Notes: a model not told the origin generated them from the sequence alone. 64,000 nucleotides of DNA from an uncultured Anaerolineae bacterium (GCA_937124585.1 CAKZKT010000144.1:30881-94880), one strand, 5' to 3'; shown: positions 46,886 to 54,927, counted from the stretch's first letter. Numbers and translations are program-made.

Positions 46886-47947
46886 GTGTCCAAGATCTAC
46901 AAAGTGGGCATCATCGGCGTCGGCGGCATTGCCCGGACGCACATGCCCGGCTGGAATGCCTCGGGCATCACCGAAGTCGTGGCCGCGTGCGACATCGCGC
47001 CGGCTGCGCTCGAAAAATTCGCCGCCGAGTGGAAGATCCCCTTCACCACCACCGACGCGACCGACCTGTTCCGCAACCGGGATATTGACATCATTGACGT
47101 CTGCACGCCGAACAACTACCACGCGCCACTCAGCATTGCGGCCATGGAAGCCGGCAAGCACGTCATCTGCGAGAAACCGCTGGCGCCGACGCCGGCCGCC
47201 ATTCGCGAGATGATCGCCGCGCGCGATCGCACAGGCAAGTTGCTGATGACCGCGCAGCATTTCCGCTTTCGCGGCTCGGCGCGCGCGATGAAGGCCGAGA
47301 TAGATGCCGGCGTGCTGGGCGATGTGTATCACGCCCGCAGCTGGATGCTACGCCGGTCTGCCGCGCCCAACCGCCCCGGCTTTATCATGAAACAACATGC
47401 CAGCGGCGGCGCGTGCATTGACATCGGCGTGCACATCCTCGACCTCACCCTCTGGTTCATGGGCAACCCGGAACCGCACTCGGTCACCGGGGTAGCGCGC
47501 GCCGAGCTGGCCCATCAGCCCGGCACCTTCACCACGATCATGGGCGGCGGCCCGATCCCGTCGGAATTCGATGTCGAGGATTTCGCGGCCGCGTTCGTGC
47601 GCTTCAAGAACGGTGCCACCCTCGTGCTGGAGGTGAGCTGGCTGCTCCACCACGATACCCAGGGCGAAGATATGCAGATGTGGCTGTACGGGACGAAGGC
47701 AGGCTCGCACTGGCCGAAATGCGAGATCTACGAGTCGAACTACGCCACCCGACAGCAGTACAACCGGACGCTCAAGCTGGTCGCCGATACGATGGAGCCG
47801 CACGCATTGGAATGCGTCGAGTTCGCCAGGGCAGTAGCTGCCGGCGCGCCCTCACCCGTGCCCGCCGAGCAGTCGCTCCAGGTGCTGACGATCCTGGACG
47901 GCATCTACCGCAGCCAGGCCGCAGGCCGCGAGATCGTGCTGGACTAG
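46886..47947 (+). CDS. Gfo/Idh/MocA-family dehydrogenase A
   Basis: 353 residues. Rossmann start YKVGIIGVGGIARTHMPGW, the family signature EKPLAP (residues 95-100 region, AGKHVICEKPLAPTP) and the C-terminal domain with GGACIDIGVHILDLTLWFMG, whose His/Asp residues are typical catalytic positions. It oxidises a sugar or sugar-derived hydroxyl with NAD(P). GTG start with GGAGGAG upstream. Downstream gene 47975 is a second family member, 27 bases away. Confidence 0.9.
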   Translation: MSKIYKVGIIGVGGIARTHMPGWNASGITEVVAACDIAPAALEKFAAEWKIPFTTTDATDLFRNRDIDIIDVCTPNNYHAPLSIAAMEAGKHVICEKPLAPTPAAIREMIAARDRTGKLLMTAQHFRFRGSARAMKAEIDAGVLGDVYHARSWMLRRSAAPNRPGFIMKQHASGGACIDIGVHILDLTLWFMGNPEPHSVTGVARAELAHQPGTFTTIMGGGPIPSEFDVEDFAAAFVRFKNGATLVLEVSWLLHHDTQGEDMQMWLYGTKAGSHWPKCEIYESNYATRQQYNRTLKLVADTMEPHALECVEFARAVAAGAPSPVPAEQSLQVLTILDGIYRSQAAGREIVLD

Positions 47948-47974
47948 CTGCGCCAGCAGGCAAGGAGAACAACG

Positions 47975-48979
47975 ATGACACAGGTTGCGCTGGTCGGCTG
48001 CGCGCACATCCATACGCCGGGATTCGTGAAACGGCTCCAGGCGCGCGCCGACGTGACGGTGAAATACGTGTGGGATCACCAGCCGGAGCGTGCGGCCAGA
48101 CAGGCCGAGGCGCTCGCCGCGCGGCCGGTCGCCGAGGCCGATGTCATCTGGAGCGATCCGCAGATAGCGGGCGTGATCATCTGCTCGGAGACCGATCGGC
48201 ATGAGCCGTTGGTGCTGGCCGCAGCAAAGGCGAAGAAGCACATGTTCGTCGAGAAACCGCTCGGCATGGCCGCTGCGGACGCTCGCCGCATGGCCGTCGC
48301 GGTGAAGGAAGCCGGCGTCCTCTTTCAGACCGGCTATTTTCAGCGCGGCCTGCCCTTCAACCAGTTCTTGCGCGACGAGATCGCGTCGGGCCATCTGGGC
48401 CGGGTCACGCGCATCCGCCTGACCAACTGCCACGCGGGCTCGCTGAAGGGCTGGTTCGACACCGAATGGCGCTGGATGGCCGATCTGACGCAGGCGGGCA
48501 TCGGCGGCTTCGGCGACCTGGGCACGCACGCGCTCGATCTGCTGATGTGGATGATGGGCGAGGTGACAGAGGTGGCGGCCACCCTCCGCGTCGTCACCGG
48601 CCGTTACGGCGACTGCGACGAGACGGGCGAGGGGATCCTGAACTTCGCGAACGGCGCCATCGGCACGCTGGCCGCCGGCTGGGTGGACGTGGCACATCCG
48701 GTCTCGCATGTGATCAGCGGCACGCAGGGACACGCGCACGTCGTGGCCGGCAAGCTGTTCTATCAGAGCGAGCATGTTCCCGGCGCAGACGGCAAGGAAC
48801 CGTGGGAGAAGTTGCCCGAGGCCTGGCCGCATGCGTTCGAGCTCTTCCTCGACGCGCTGAACGGCAAACCGGTCCCGCTCGTAAGCGTGGATGAGGCAGC
48901 CGCCCGGAGCGCCGTGATGGAGGCGCTCTACACGGCCGCGCGCACGAAGACGTGGGTGAGGCCAAAAGTTACGAGTTAG
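47975..48979 (+). CDS. Gfo/Idh/MocA-family dehydrogenase B
   Basis: 334 residues. It opens TQVALVGCAHIHTPGFVKRL, a modified Rossmann loop (GCAHIH instead of GxGxxG), but keeps KHMFVEKPLGMAAADARR and GIGGFGDLGTHALDLLMWMMGE. The loop change may alter cofactor binding or leave an NADP preference. Co-transcribed with dehydrogenase A; RBS AAGGAGAA. The two may act in sequence on one sugar. Confidence 0.88.
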   Translation: MTQVALVGCAHIHTPGFVKRLQARADVTVKYVWDHQPERAARQAEALAARPVAEADVIWSDPQIAGVIICSETDRHEPLVLAAAKAKKHMFVEKPLGMAAADARRMAVAVKEAGVLFQTGYFQRGLPFNQFLRDEIASGHLGRVTRIRLTNCHAGSLKGWFDTEWRWMADLTQAGIGGFGDLGTHALDLLMWMMGEVTEVAATLRVVTGRYGDCDETGEGILNFANGAIGTLAAGWVDVAHPVSHVISGTQGHAHVVAGKLFYQSEHVPGADGKEPWEKLPEAWPHAFELFLDALNGKPVPLVSVDEAAARSAVMEALYTAARTKTWVRPKVTS

Positions 48980-48990
48980 CAAGCTGCAGT

Positions 48991-49026
48991 GACGTGCCAG
49001 GCACCGGGCAGGGTGCCTGGCACGTC
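48991..49026. repeat. Palindromic repeat, copy 2 (15-bp arms)
   Basis: GACGTGCCAGGCACC (48991-49005), six-base loop, GGTGCCTGGCACGTC (49012-49026). The inner 14 bp are identical to the copy at 29656-29689. It lies between convergent genes and probably serves as terminator as well. Confidence 0.75.
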
Positions 49027-49039
49027 ATCCTCGTCCTCG

Positions 49040-49840
49040 CTACCGCATCTCCTGGCCGCCAGTCACGTTAATCGCCTGGCCCGTCATGTAACTCGCCTGG
49101 TCAGAGGCCAGGAAGACCAGCACGTTGCACACATCCTCATAGGTGCAGGCGCGCTTCATCGGCACCTGGCCGATATACTTCTCGCGCACCTGCTCCTCGG
49201 TGAGGCCCTGGGTGCGGGCGTACTGCTTGAGCAGCGCAGTTTCCCCCTGCGTCCACAACGTGCCCTCCAGGATGTTGCCGGGACAGATGGCGTTCACCCG
49301 CACGCCGTACTCGGCCAGCTCGAGCGCGATGCTCTGCGTCAGGCCGATGCCGCCGAACTTGGACGCGGCGTAGGCCGAGTTCTTGTAGCTGCCTTTCTTG
49401 CCCGACTTCGAGTTGATCTGAATGATGACGCCGCTCCGCTGCGCCTTCATGATGCGCGCAGCATACTTCGCGGTGAGAAAATAGCCGAACAGATTCACGT
49501 TCATGACCGCGCGCCACTTCTCGGCCGGAAATTCGGTGATCTCCTCGGCGATCAGGATGCCGGCATTGGAGACGCAGATGTCCAGCCGGCCGAACTCTTG
49601 CAGCGTCCGCTCGAACGCCGCCTGTACCTGCGCCTCGTCGGTGACATCTGCCCGCAGGCCGAGAGTCCGGCGCCCGCTGGCCGCCGCAATCTGCACGGCC
49701 GTGGCGATGGCCGTCTGTTCGTTGATGTCCACCACGACGACATAACACCCCTCGGCGGCCAGCCGCTGGCAGATCGCCTGGCCCAGCCCCTGGCCGCCGC
49801 CCGTCACCAGGGCGATTCTGTCCTGTAAAACGCCTGCCAT
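49040..49840 (-). CDS. Short-chain dehydrogenase, sorbitol-6-phosphate 2-dehydrogenase (SrlD)-like
   Basis: 266 residues of the classical SDR fold. Cofactor loop VTGGGQGLGQAICQRL, SNAG, the catalytic Ser in QINSKSGKKGS, and Tyr/Lys in AYAASKFGG. The ending KRACTYEDVCNVLVFLASDQASYMTGQAINVTGGQ closely matches SrlD. It likely interconverts a hexitol or sugar phosphate with its keto form. ATG 49840 is preferred to the GTG at 49849; the ribosome site GAGGTGGAGG precedes both. Last gene of the minus-strand sugar operon, 10 bases after the zinc dehydrogenase. Confidence 0.88.
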   Translation of the reverse strand: MAGVLQDRIALVTGGGQGLGQAICQRLAAEGCYVVVVDINEQTAIATAVQIAAASGRRTLGLRADVTDEAQVQAAFERTLQEFGRLDICVSNAGILIAEEITEFPAEKWRAVMNVNLFGYFLTAKYAARIMKAQRSGVIIQINSKSGKKGSYKNSAYAASKFGGIGLTQSIALELAEYGVRVNAICPGNILEGTLWTQGETALLKQYARTQGLTEEQVREKYIGQVPMKRACTYEDVCNVLVFLASDQASYMTGQAINVTGGQEMR

Positions 49841-49850
49841 TTCCTCCACC

Positions 49851-51590
49851 TCACGGAAGCATCAGCCGCAACAATTCCTCTTCTGCCGCGTTCGTCCACT
49901 CCCGACCGTCCTTAAGTTTGGCATATACGGTCGGCAATTTCTCTCGCAGTTCCGCCAACGGCGTCAGCGGCAGATCCCGAATCTGCGGATAGATCACGAT
50001 CTTGCCCGGAAACGTCTGCTCCTTGACGGCCTTGATGCCGTCCCAGGCCGCAGCCAACGAGCCGATGGCCGCCACCGAACGGTTGGGCGAGAGCGCGCCG
50101 GTTTCGGCCTGATGGAGCATCAGCTGCATGTCCTCGATCTTGGAGCCGGACTGGCCGATGTAGCGCACGTTGCGCAGATACACGTCGCTCACGTCGAAGG
50201 TCGCCATCGTGCCGCGCGCCACGCCGGCGAAGATGTTCAGCACGCCGTCAGCGGCCAACCAGGTGGCGGCGTCGGTGATGAGCGCCGCAACCGGGGCCAG
50301 GACGACGATGTCATCGAAGCCGCCGCCTGCCGACGAGGACGGAGCGAAACGAGACATGACGGAACGATAGGTCTCGCGATCCGTTGGATTGAGGCTGATG
50401 AACTCGATCCCTTTCGCGACCGCTTCGGCGGCGAAGGAATCCACCAGATCCTGCAAACGCGCGTCGCTCACATCGGTGCCGACGATGACCGCCGGGCCGT
50501 GCGCCATCTCGATGGCGCGCTGCACATGCATGCGGCCCATCGGCCCGGCCGCGCCGATGAACCAGGCCCTGCCCCCCGCTTTCAACTCCGAGCGCACCGG
50601 CCGAGCGCGGTAGGCCGCGGCAATGTCCGACCCTGTGTCGCCCACGTACACCCAGTTGTTGTAGTGGATGCGGCCGGCATCGAGAGTAACCGGCCTGGGC
50701 ATCGGCTGATCGGCGATGATGGCAAAGACGCCATCCTTCGCCAGGCGCGGGCTCGCCGCCTCGAGCAGGTCGGGGTCGGCGCCGAGCAGCACGATGTCAT
50801 CGGCTTCGGCGACCGGAAAATCTGTCACAGCAGGGGCATCCAGCACCTCGATCTCCAGCGCAGCCGCGCGTTGGCGCAGCCACACGTCGAACGCCGCCGA
50901 CACGTTGGTCAGGACCACGCGCGCCGGATGAGAAGCCGCATCGAGCCCGGCCGAGATCGTGTATCTGTCGTCCGAGATCTGACGCCCGGCTTCTGACCCG
51001 ATGATCCACGTCGTCCCGCCGGGCTTCAGCGCGGTGCGATACTTCAACCCGTAGGCCGCCGTCACACACGCCCACGGCTCGGTGAGCGCGCTCTCGGCAT
51101 AGCCGGTCTCGGGCTTGACCGGGATCAGGTAGACCCCGTCATCGCCGTTGAGCACGCGCTCGTCGAGCACGCCGTAGCGCGACAGTCCGCCCTGCAGCAT
51201 GTAGCCGTAGGCCCAGTTGACCCCTTTGTAGTAGATCTCGGCCTGGACGATGAAACGATCGCCGACGTGGTAGCGGTCGCGCAGGTTCTCGCCCACGCCG
51301 ACCACCGTCAGCGAGACCTCATGGCCCAACACCACCGGCTCCTTGCTGATATCGCGGAAGATGCGCGGGTGATTCTGTCCCAGGTTGATCACTTTCGTGT
51401 CGGAGAAGCACAGGCCGCAGGCATCATGGCGCACCAACAGCTCATCAGGGCCGTATTGCGGCATGGGCGCAGTGATCGGCCTGCGGTTCACGCCCAGATT
51501 CTCGAGCCCGGCGCCGTACAACGGCCACAACTCGTTCGGCCCGGTCAGGGGGTCCTCTCCGCGTTTGTATGCGGTCAGTTTATCGGTCAC
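49851..51590 (-). CDS. Zinc-dependent alcohol dehydrogenase, SorE-like, with an extra central module
   Basis: 579 residues, far longer than the usual 340-420. The GroES-like half has the catalytic zinc set Cys58 (ACGLCFSD), His90-Glu91 (VVLGHEVS) and TEPWACV near 170. The NAD-binding Rossmann motif GAAGPMG occurs only at 346-352, so about 150 residues (193-335, including a Rossmann-like IVLLGADPD stretch) are inserted between the two domains. The best resemblance is to sorbose-1-phosphate reductase-type enzymes. Start GTG 51590 with AGGAG 9 bases upstream. It sits between RhaD-like and SrlD-like genes. Confidence 0.85.
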   Translation of the reverse strand: MTDKLTAYKRGEDPLTGPNELWPLYGAGLENLGVNRRPITAPMPQYGPDELLVRHDACGLCFSDTKVINLGQNHPRIFRDISKEPVVLGHEVSLTVVGVGENLRDRYHVGDRFIVQAEIYYKGVNWAYGYMLQGGLSRYGVLDERVLNGDDGVYLIPVKPETGYAESALTEPWACVTAAYGLKYRTALKPGGTTWIIGSEAGRQISDDRYTISAGLDAASHPARVVLTNVSAAFDVWLRQRAAALEIEVLDAPAVTDFPVAEADDIVLLGADPDLLEAASPRLAKDGVFAIIADQPMPRPVTLDAGRIHYNNWVYVGDTGSDIAAAYRARPVRSELKAGGRAWFIGAAGPMGRMHVQRAIEMAHGPAVIVGTDVSDARLQDLVDSFAAEAVAKGIEFISLNPTDRETYRSVMSRFAPSSSAGGGFDDIVVLAPVAALITDAATWLAADGVLNIFAGVARGTMATFDVSDVYLRNVRYIGQSGSKIEDMQLMLHQAETGALSPNRSVAAIGSLAAAWDGIKAVKEQTFPGKIVIYPQIRDLPLTPLAELREKLPTVYAKLKDGREWTNAAEEELLRLMLP

Positions 51591-51641
51591 GTTCGATTCT
51601 CCTGAAAGCGCGCCTGCGGCGGTTGCCGCAGGGTGATGTGA

Positions 51642-52466
51642 CTAAAAAATCGTCTGCTGAACGCCGAAAGCCTCACAGATCGCGCGAATCTCTTCGACCG
51701 CAAGGCCCTCTCCCTGTTCACCGTTCGTCAGGTTCATGAACTCATAGCGGGCGCCCGTTTCGGCATACTCGATGCGGTCGGCCGCACGCTTGACCGACTG
51801 ATCGGAGCGCGCCATGACGCCATGCTTGCACCAGAGGACCACCCGATGCGCCCGCAGCGCCTCGACGGTCGCCTGCATCAGCTCCGGCGAGCCGGGCAGG
51901 AAAAAGGGCACGCAGCCCAGTCCCTCCGGCAGGTTGACGATCATCTCCGGTTGCCAGCGCAGCAGATGGCGGTTCAGGTAGCGCTCATCCCGATAGCGGG
52001 CGATGTGGCTGAGGTAGGTCAGGTAGGGCGGCTGCGCGTGGATGATGGCGTGGAAATTCGTCCCGGTCTGCGCCACCTGATCGGCGTGGACCGCCAGGTG
52101 CGAGTTGAACTCGCTCGTGAGCCGGGCAAAGAGGCGGCGGGGCGATGTGTACAGCCGCGCTGTGCGGCCGCCTTCGTCCACCATCACAAAACCGAGGTTG
52201 GCTGTCGGGTCCTTGATGATCTCGCGCAGCCGCCGGCCCGATCCGGTCACCAAAAACGAAGCGCCGGCCAGATTCGGCACAGCCACAGGCAGGTCAAGCG
52301 CCTCCACGTTCGGAAAACGCCGCCGCGGGTCAATGGGCCAGCCCATGTACACCGAGATGTTGCCGGCAGCGCCCTCGCTGGCTTCGATCTCAGACAGCCG
52401 CGCGCCGGCCTCGCCGACCAAGATCGTCAGCTCGTCAAGTTCAGGATAGGGGGCCTCGATTGCCAT
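51642..52466 (-). CDS. Class II aldolase, rhamnulose-1-phosphate aldolase (RhaD)-like
   Basis: 274 residues, the same length as E. coli RhaD. Conserved features are GAAGNISVY, SFLVTGSGRRLREI, DPTANLGFVMVD, the catalytic Glu at 119 (LTSEFNSH) and the metal His215 in WCKHGVMAR. The usual HxH metal pair is changed: FHAIIHAQPP has His143 but Gln145. The enzyme may use an altered metal site or be an epimerase-like relative. Promoter and CGTAAG operators lie at 52494-52557. First gene of the RhaD-SorE-SrlD operon. Confidence 0.86.
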   Translation of the reverse strand: MAIEAPYPELDELTILVGEAGARLSEIEASEGAAGNISVYMGWPIDPRRRFPNVEALDLPVAVPNLAGASFLVTGSGRRLREIIKDPTANLGFVMVDEGGRTARLYTSPRRLFARLTSEFNSHLAVHADQVAQTGTNFHAIIHAQPPYLTYLSHIARYRDERYLNRHLLRWQPEMIVNLPEGLGCVPFFLPGSPELMQATVEALRAHRVVLWCKHGVMARSDQSVKRAADRIEYAETGARYEFMNLTNGEQGEGLAVEEIRAICEAFGVQQTIF

Positions 52467-52493
52467 CGCTGCTGCTCCTAGAGGAGAATTGTC

Positions 52494-52530
52494 TGCTTAC
52501 GGATAGAAACAATTCGTAAGCAATCGTAAG
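52494..52530. promoter_or_regulatory. Operator-like array of CGTAAG boxes
   Basis: TGCTTACG (52494-52501) and CGTAAGCA (52515-52522) are a perfect inverted repeat, and a third CGTAAG box (52525-52530) overlaps the -10 box by two bases. The boxes cover the predicted transcription start of the RhaD-like operon, which fits repression. The regulator is not in the window. Confidence 0.5.
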
Positions 52531-52557
52531 TATCGCGCCAAGACTCGCAATTGTCAA
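52529..52557 (-). promoter_or_regulatory. Promoter of the RhaD-SorE-SrlD operon
   Basis: Minus strand TTGACA (52552-52557), 17-base spacer, GATACT (52529-52534). It lies directly after the AraD-like gene. Confidence 0.55.
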
Positions 52558-52561
52558 GCCG

Positions 52562-53206
52562 TCAGCGCTGGCCGTACACGTAGGTATACCGGTAATGCAG
52601 CTTCGCCACCGCCTCGGCGGGGATCTCCTCGGGCTGGCCGAGCTGAAGCGCCAGCCACACCGTGCGCGCCACATCTTCCGCCATCACGGCCGCCTTCACC
52701 GCTGCCTCCGCGTTCTTCCCGATAGTGAAGACGCCGTGATTTTTGAGCAGACAGGCGACCGAATTGCCGATAGACTCGACCACCACCTTGCCGATCTCCT
52801 CGCCGCCGATCAGCGCGAAGCCGCCGCACGGGATCGGCCCGCCGAACTCATCGGCCATTGCGGTGAGGACGCACGGGATGGGCCGGCCCAACGCGGCAAA
52901 GGCGGTGGCATAGGGCGAGTGCGTGTGAACGATCCCACCCACGTCGGGTCGGTGACGATAGATGTAAAGATGGCTGGCCGTATCGGACGACGGACTGAGC
53001 TCGCCCTCGACGATCCGGCCGTCCAAATCTACCACGACCATGTGCTCGGGGCGCAACGCCTCGTAGCGCACCCCCGATGGCTTGATCGCCACCAGGCCGG
53101 TCTCCGGGTCGCGCGCGCTGACGTTGCCACCGGTCCAGGTGACCAGGTTATTTCGGGGCAGTTCGAGATGAAGATGGTAAAGCTGTTCGCGGATATGTTC
53201 CAGCAC
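52562..53206 (-). CDS. araD: L-ribulose-5-phosphate 4-epimerase (AraD)-family protein
   Basis: 214 residues of the class II aldolase/epimerase family. It keeps TWTGGNVSAR, IKPSGV, SSDTASHLY (Asp75), the zinc His94 and His96 (IVHTHSPYA), Asp119 (MADEFGG), His157 (KNHGVF) and ends in YVYGQ, like AraD. It therefore is a better candidate epimerase than aldolase. The GTG at 53206 has AGAGG 6 bases upstream and gives the expected N-terminus (LEHIREQLYHLHLELPRNNLV); the in-frame ATG at 53224 precedes that site. Confidence 0.85.
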   Translation of the reverse strand: MLEHIREQLYHLHLELPRNNLVTWTGGNVSARDPETGLVAIKPSGVRYEALRPEHMVVVDLDGRIVEGELSPSSDTASHLYIYRHRPDVGGIVHTHSPYATAFAALGRPIPCVLTAMADEFGGPIPCGGFALIGGEEIGKVVVESIGNSVACLLKNHGVFTIGKNAEAAVKAAVMAEDVARTVWLALQLGQPEEIPAEAVAKLHYRYTYVYGQR

Positions 53207-53254
53207 AGAGCACCTCTGAGTCATCGAGTGGCTTCAAGCACGAATCGAGCCGAT

Positions 53255-53275
53255 GATGGGCGACTCGCGCCCATC
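53255..53275. promoter_or_regulatory. 8-bp palindrome after the AraD-like gene promoter
   Basis: GATGGGCG (53255-53262), five-base loop, CGCCCATC (53268-53275), starting one base after the -10 box on the minus strand. Operator or 5' hairpin. Confidence 0.4.
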
Positions 53276-53276
53276 C

Positions 53277-53285
53277 ATTGTACCA
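53277..53285 (-). promoter_or_regulatory. Extended -10 element of the AraD-like gene
   Basis: Minus strand TGGTACAAT (TGn plus TACAAT at 53277-53282); -35 box weak. Start codon about 70 bases downstream. Confidence 0.45.
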
Positions 53286-53312
53286 CAGCCGATGCCTGGG
53301 GCATAAGATTCT

Positions 53313-53341
53313 TGGCTTAATGGCCCGGCCTGCGGTATAAT
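53313..53341 (+). promoter_or_regulatory. Promoter of the MBL-fold gene
   Basis: TTGGCT (53313-53318), 17-base spacer, TATAAT (53336-53341). Confidence 0.55.
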
Positions 53342-53370
53342 CGGCACCAGAACCTTGACGGAGACATGCT

Positions 53371-54015
53371 GTGGACATTGATTGGTACGGCCATTCCTGT
53401 TTTCGACTGCGCGAGGGCGGCGTCACCATCATCACCGATCCCTACGACAAAACCATCGGTTATGTCATGCCGCGCGTGCGCGCCGACATCATCACGGTCA
53501 GCCATGACGCGCCCGGCCACGCGGCGGTCGCCGCGATCAAAGGCGATGCCCGCGTGCTGAACAAGCCGGGAGAATACGAGATCAAAGGTATCTTCATCAC
53601 CGGCATCCAGACCTGGCGAGCTGCCGGCGGACAGAGCGAGGCCAAAGAAGAAAACACGGTATTCGTCTTCGAGTTCGGCGACCTGACCGCGTGTCACCTG
53701 GGCGACCTGGCGCGGGTGCTCACGCAGGCACAGGTGGAGGCGATGCCGGACATTGACGTGTTGCTGGTACCGGTGGGAGGCGGCACGGCTCTGGATGCCG
53801 ACAAAGCGGCAGAGGTGATCAGCCTGATCGAGCCGCGCATCGTTATTCCGATGCATTACAAGACACCTTATGTCAATCTCCAGCTCGATCCGCTCAGCAA
53901 ATTCCTGAAAGAGATGGGCGTCACCGAACAGGAGCCGCGGGAAAGCCTCAAGATCACTCGGAGCGAGCTGCCGGAGGAGACCCAGGTCGTGATCCTGGAG
54001 TGCAAGCAGAGCTGA
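53371..54015 (+). CDS. Metallo-beta-lactamase-fold protein with degenerate metal motif
   Basis: 214 residues, UlaG-like MBL fold: WYGHSCFRL at the start, TDPYDKTIGY, LNKPGEYEIKG, and DVLLVPVGGG and IPMHYKTPY at the end. The signature HxHxDH is reduced to SHDAPGH: the second His is Ala and the Asp is Gly. Metal binding is therefore doubtful at one site; the protein may be a non-catalytic or single-metal member. GTG start with GGAG 7 bases upstream. The TPR lipoprotein gene follows 57 bases later. Confidence 0.82.
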   Translation: MDIDWYGHSCFRLREGGVTIITDPYDKTIGYVMPRVRADIITVSHDAPGHAAVAAIKGDARVLNKPGEYEIKGIFITGIQTWRAAGGQSEAKEENTVFVFEFGDLTACHLGDLARVLTQAQVEAMPDIDVLLVPVGGGTALDADKAAEVISLIEPRIVIPMHYKTPYVNLQLDPLSKFLKEMGVTEQEPRESLKITRSELPEETQVVILECKQS

Positions 54016-54072
54016 GGCCAACGCGAGAGCGCTTTCGAATCGAAGTGGCCGATGACGGCAAAGGAGGCGACC

Positions 54073-54756
54073 ATGTTGTACCGGCGAGGATGGACAACAG
54101 GGCTGCTGTTGGCGGTGGCGTTGCTGGCCGTCGCCTGCGGAGCCGGCACGCCGACCGGAGATGCCGCGGGAACACGGCCGACCGGGGATGCAGCCGGTCA
54201 CGCGGCGGCCGGCCTGGCTGCTTTCGAGGCGGGTGACCTGGCCCGGGCCGAACAAGAATATCAGGCCGCCATTGCGCTCAACCCCAAGCTGGCACGCGCC
54301 CAATTCGGGCTGGGCAACGTCTACATTCGACAGGGCCGCTTGCCCGAGGCCGAGCAGGCTTTCAAAGCCGCACTGGCCAGTGACCCCAAGCTGGTCGCGG
54401 CGCAGGCGAACCTGGGCGTCGTCTACTATCAGATGGGGCAACTGGCACAAGCTGCCACCGCGTTCGAAGCTGCCCTGCGCCTGGAACCGGATGATGCCGT
54501 CACCCTCTACCTGCTGGCCGCCGTGCGTCTCCAGGAGCAAAACCTCGCGGAAGCAGAAAAACTGCTGCTGCGAGCGCGCGAGCGCAAACCCGACCTGCCC
54601 GAAGTCTATTATGGCCTGGGCGTCCTCTATCGCCTCAAAGGCCAGAAGAGCGAGGCCATCGCCGCCTTCGAGAAGTTCCTCGCCATCGGTCCGGGCCAGG
54701 ATCCCGCCGCCATGGACTTCGCGCGCCAGGAGCTCAAACAGCTCCAGGGCCCCTGA
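54073..54756 (+). CDS. TPR-repeat lipoprotein
   Basis: 227 residues. A lipoprotein signal ends in AVALLAVACGAG (lipobox Cys). After a short spacer there are about five tetratricopeptide repeats (for example AGLAAFEAGDLARAEQEYQA, GLGNVYIRQGRLPEAEQAF, YYGLGVLYRLKGQKSEAIAA). It probably scaffolds protein interactions on the outer face of the membrane. ATG 54073 has AAGGAGG with 5-base spacing. Confidence 0.88.
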   Translation: MLYRRGWTTGLLLAVALLAVACGAGTPTGDAAGTRPTGDAAGHAAAGLAAFEAGDLARAEQEYQAAIALNPKLARAQFGLGNVYIRQGRLPEAEQAFKAALASDPKLVAAQANLGVVYYQMGQLAQAATAFEAALRLEPDDAVTLYLLAAVRLQEQNLAEAEKLLLRARERKPDLPEVYYGLGVLYRLKGQKSEAIAAFEKFLAIGPGQDPAAMDFARQELKQLQGP

Positions 54757-54763
54757 TGCGTAA

Positions 54764-54852
54764 CCTGCGGCAACCGCGCCGCTTTTGGATTGCGGCGCAA
54801 TCGCGCCGCTTTTCGATCGCCGCAATCCAAAGCGGCGACCAGTCGCCGCAGG
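54764..54852. repeat. 89-base composite palindrome (REP/MITE-like element)
   Basis: An outer stem CCTGCGGC (54764-54771) / GCCGCAGG (54845-54852) surrounds an inner near-perfect stem of about 19-20 bp (54778-54797 with 54818-54836, one extra T in the left arm). The loop again contains GCGCCGCTTTT-type sequence. It begins 8 bases after the TPR gene stop and lies between convergent genes. A folded, transposase-less repeat or a terminator are both possible. Confidence 0.6.
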
Positions 54853-54927
54853 CCAAAACTGGCCCGAACTCCACCTCCCCTTATCTGACTCCCGACATTT
54901 GACTCCTGACGGCTACTGCGCCACGTC

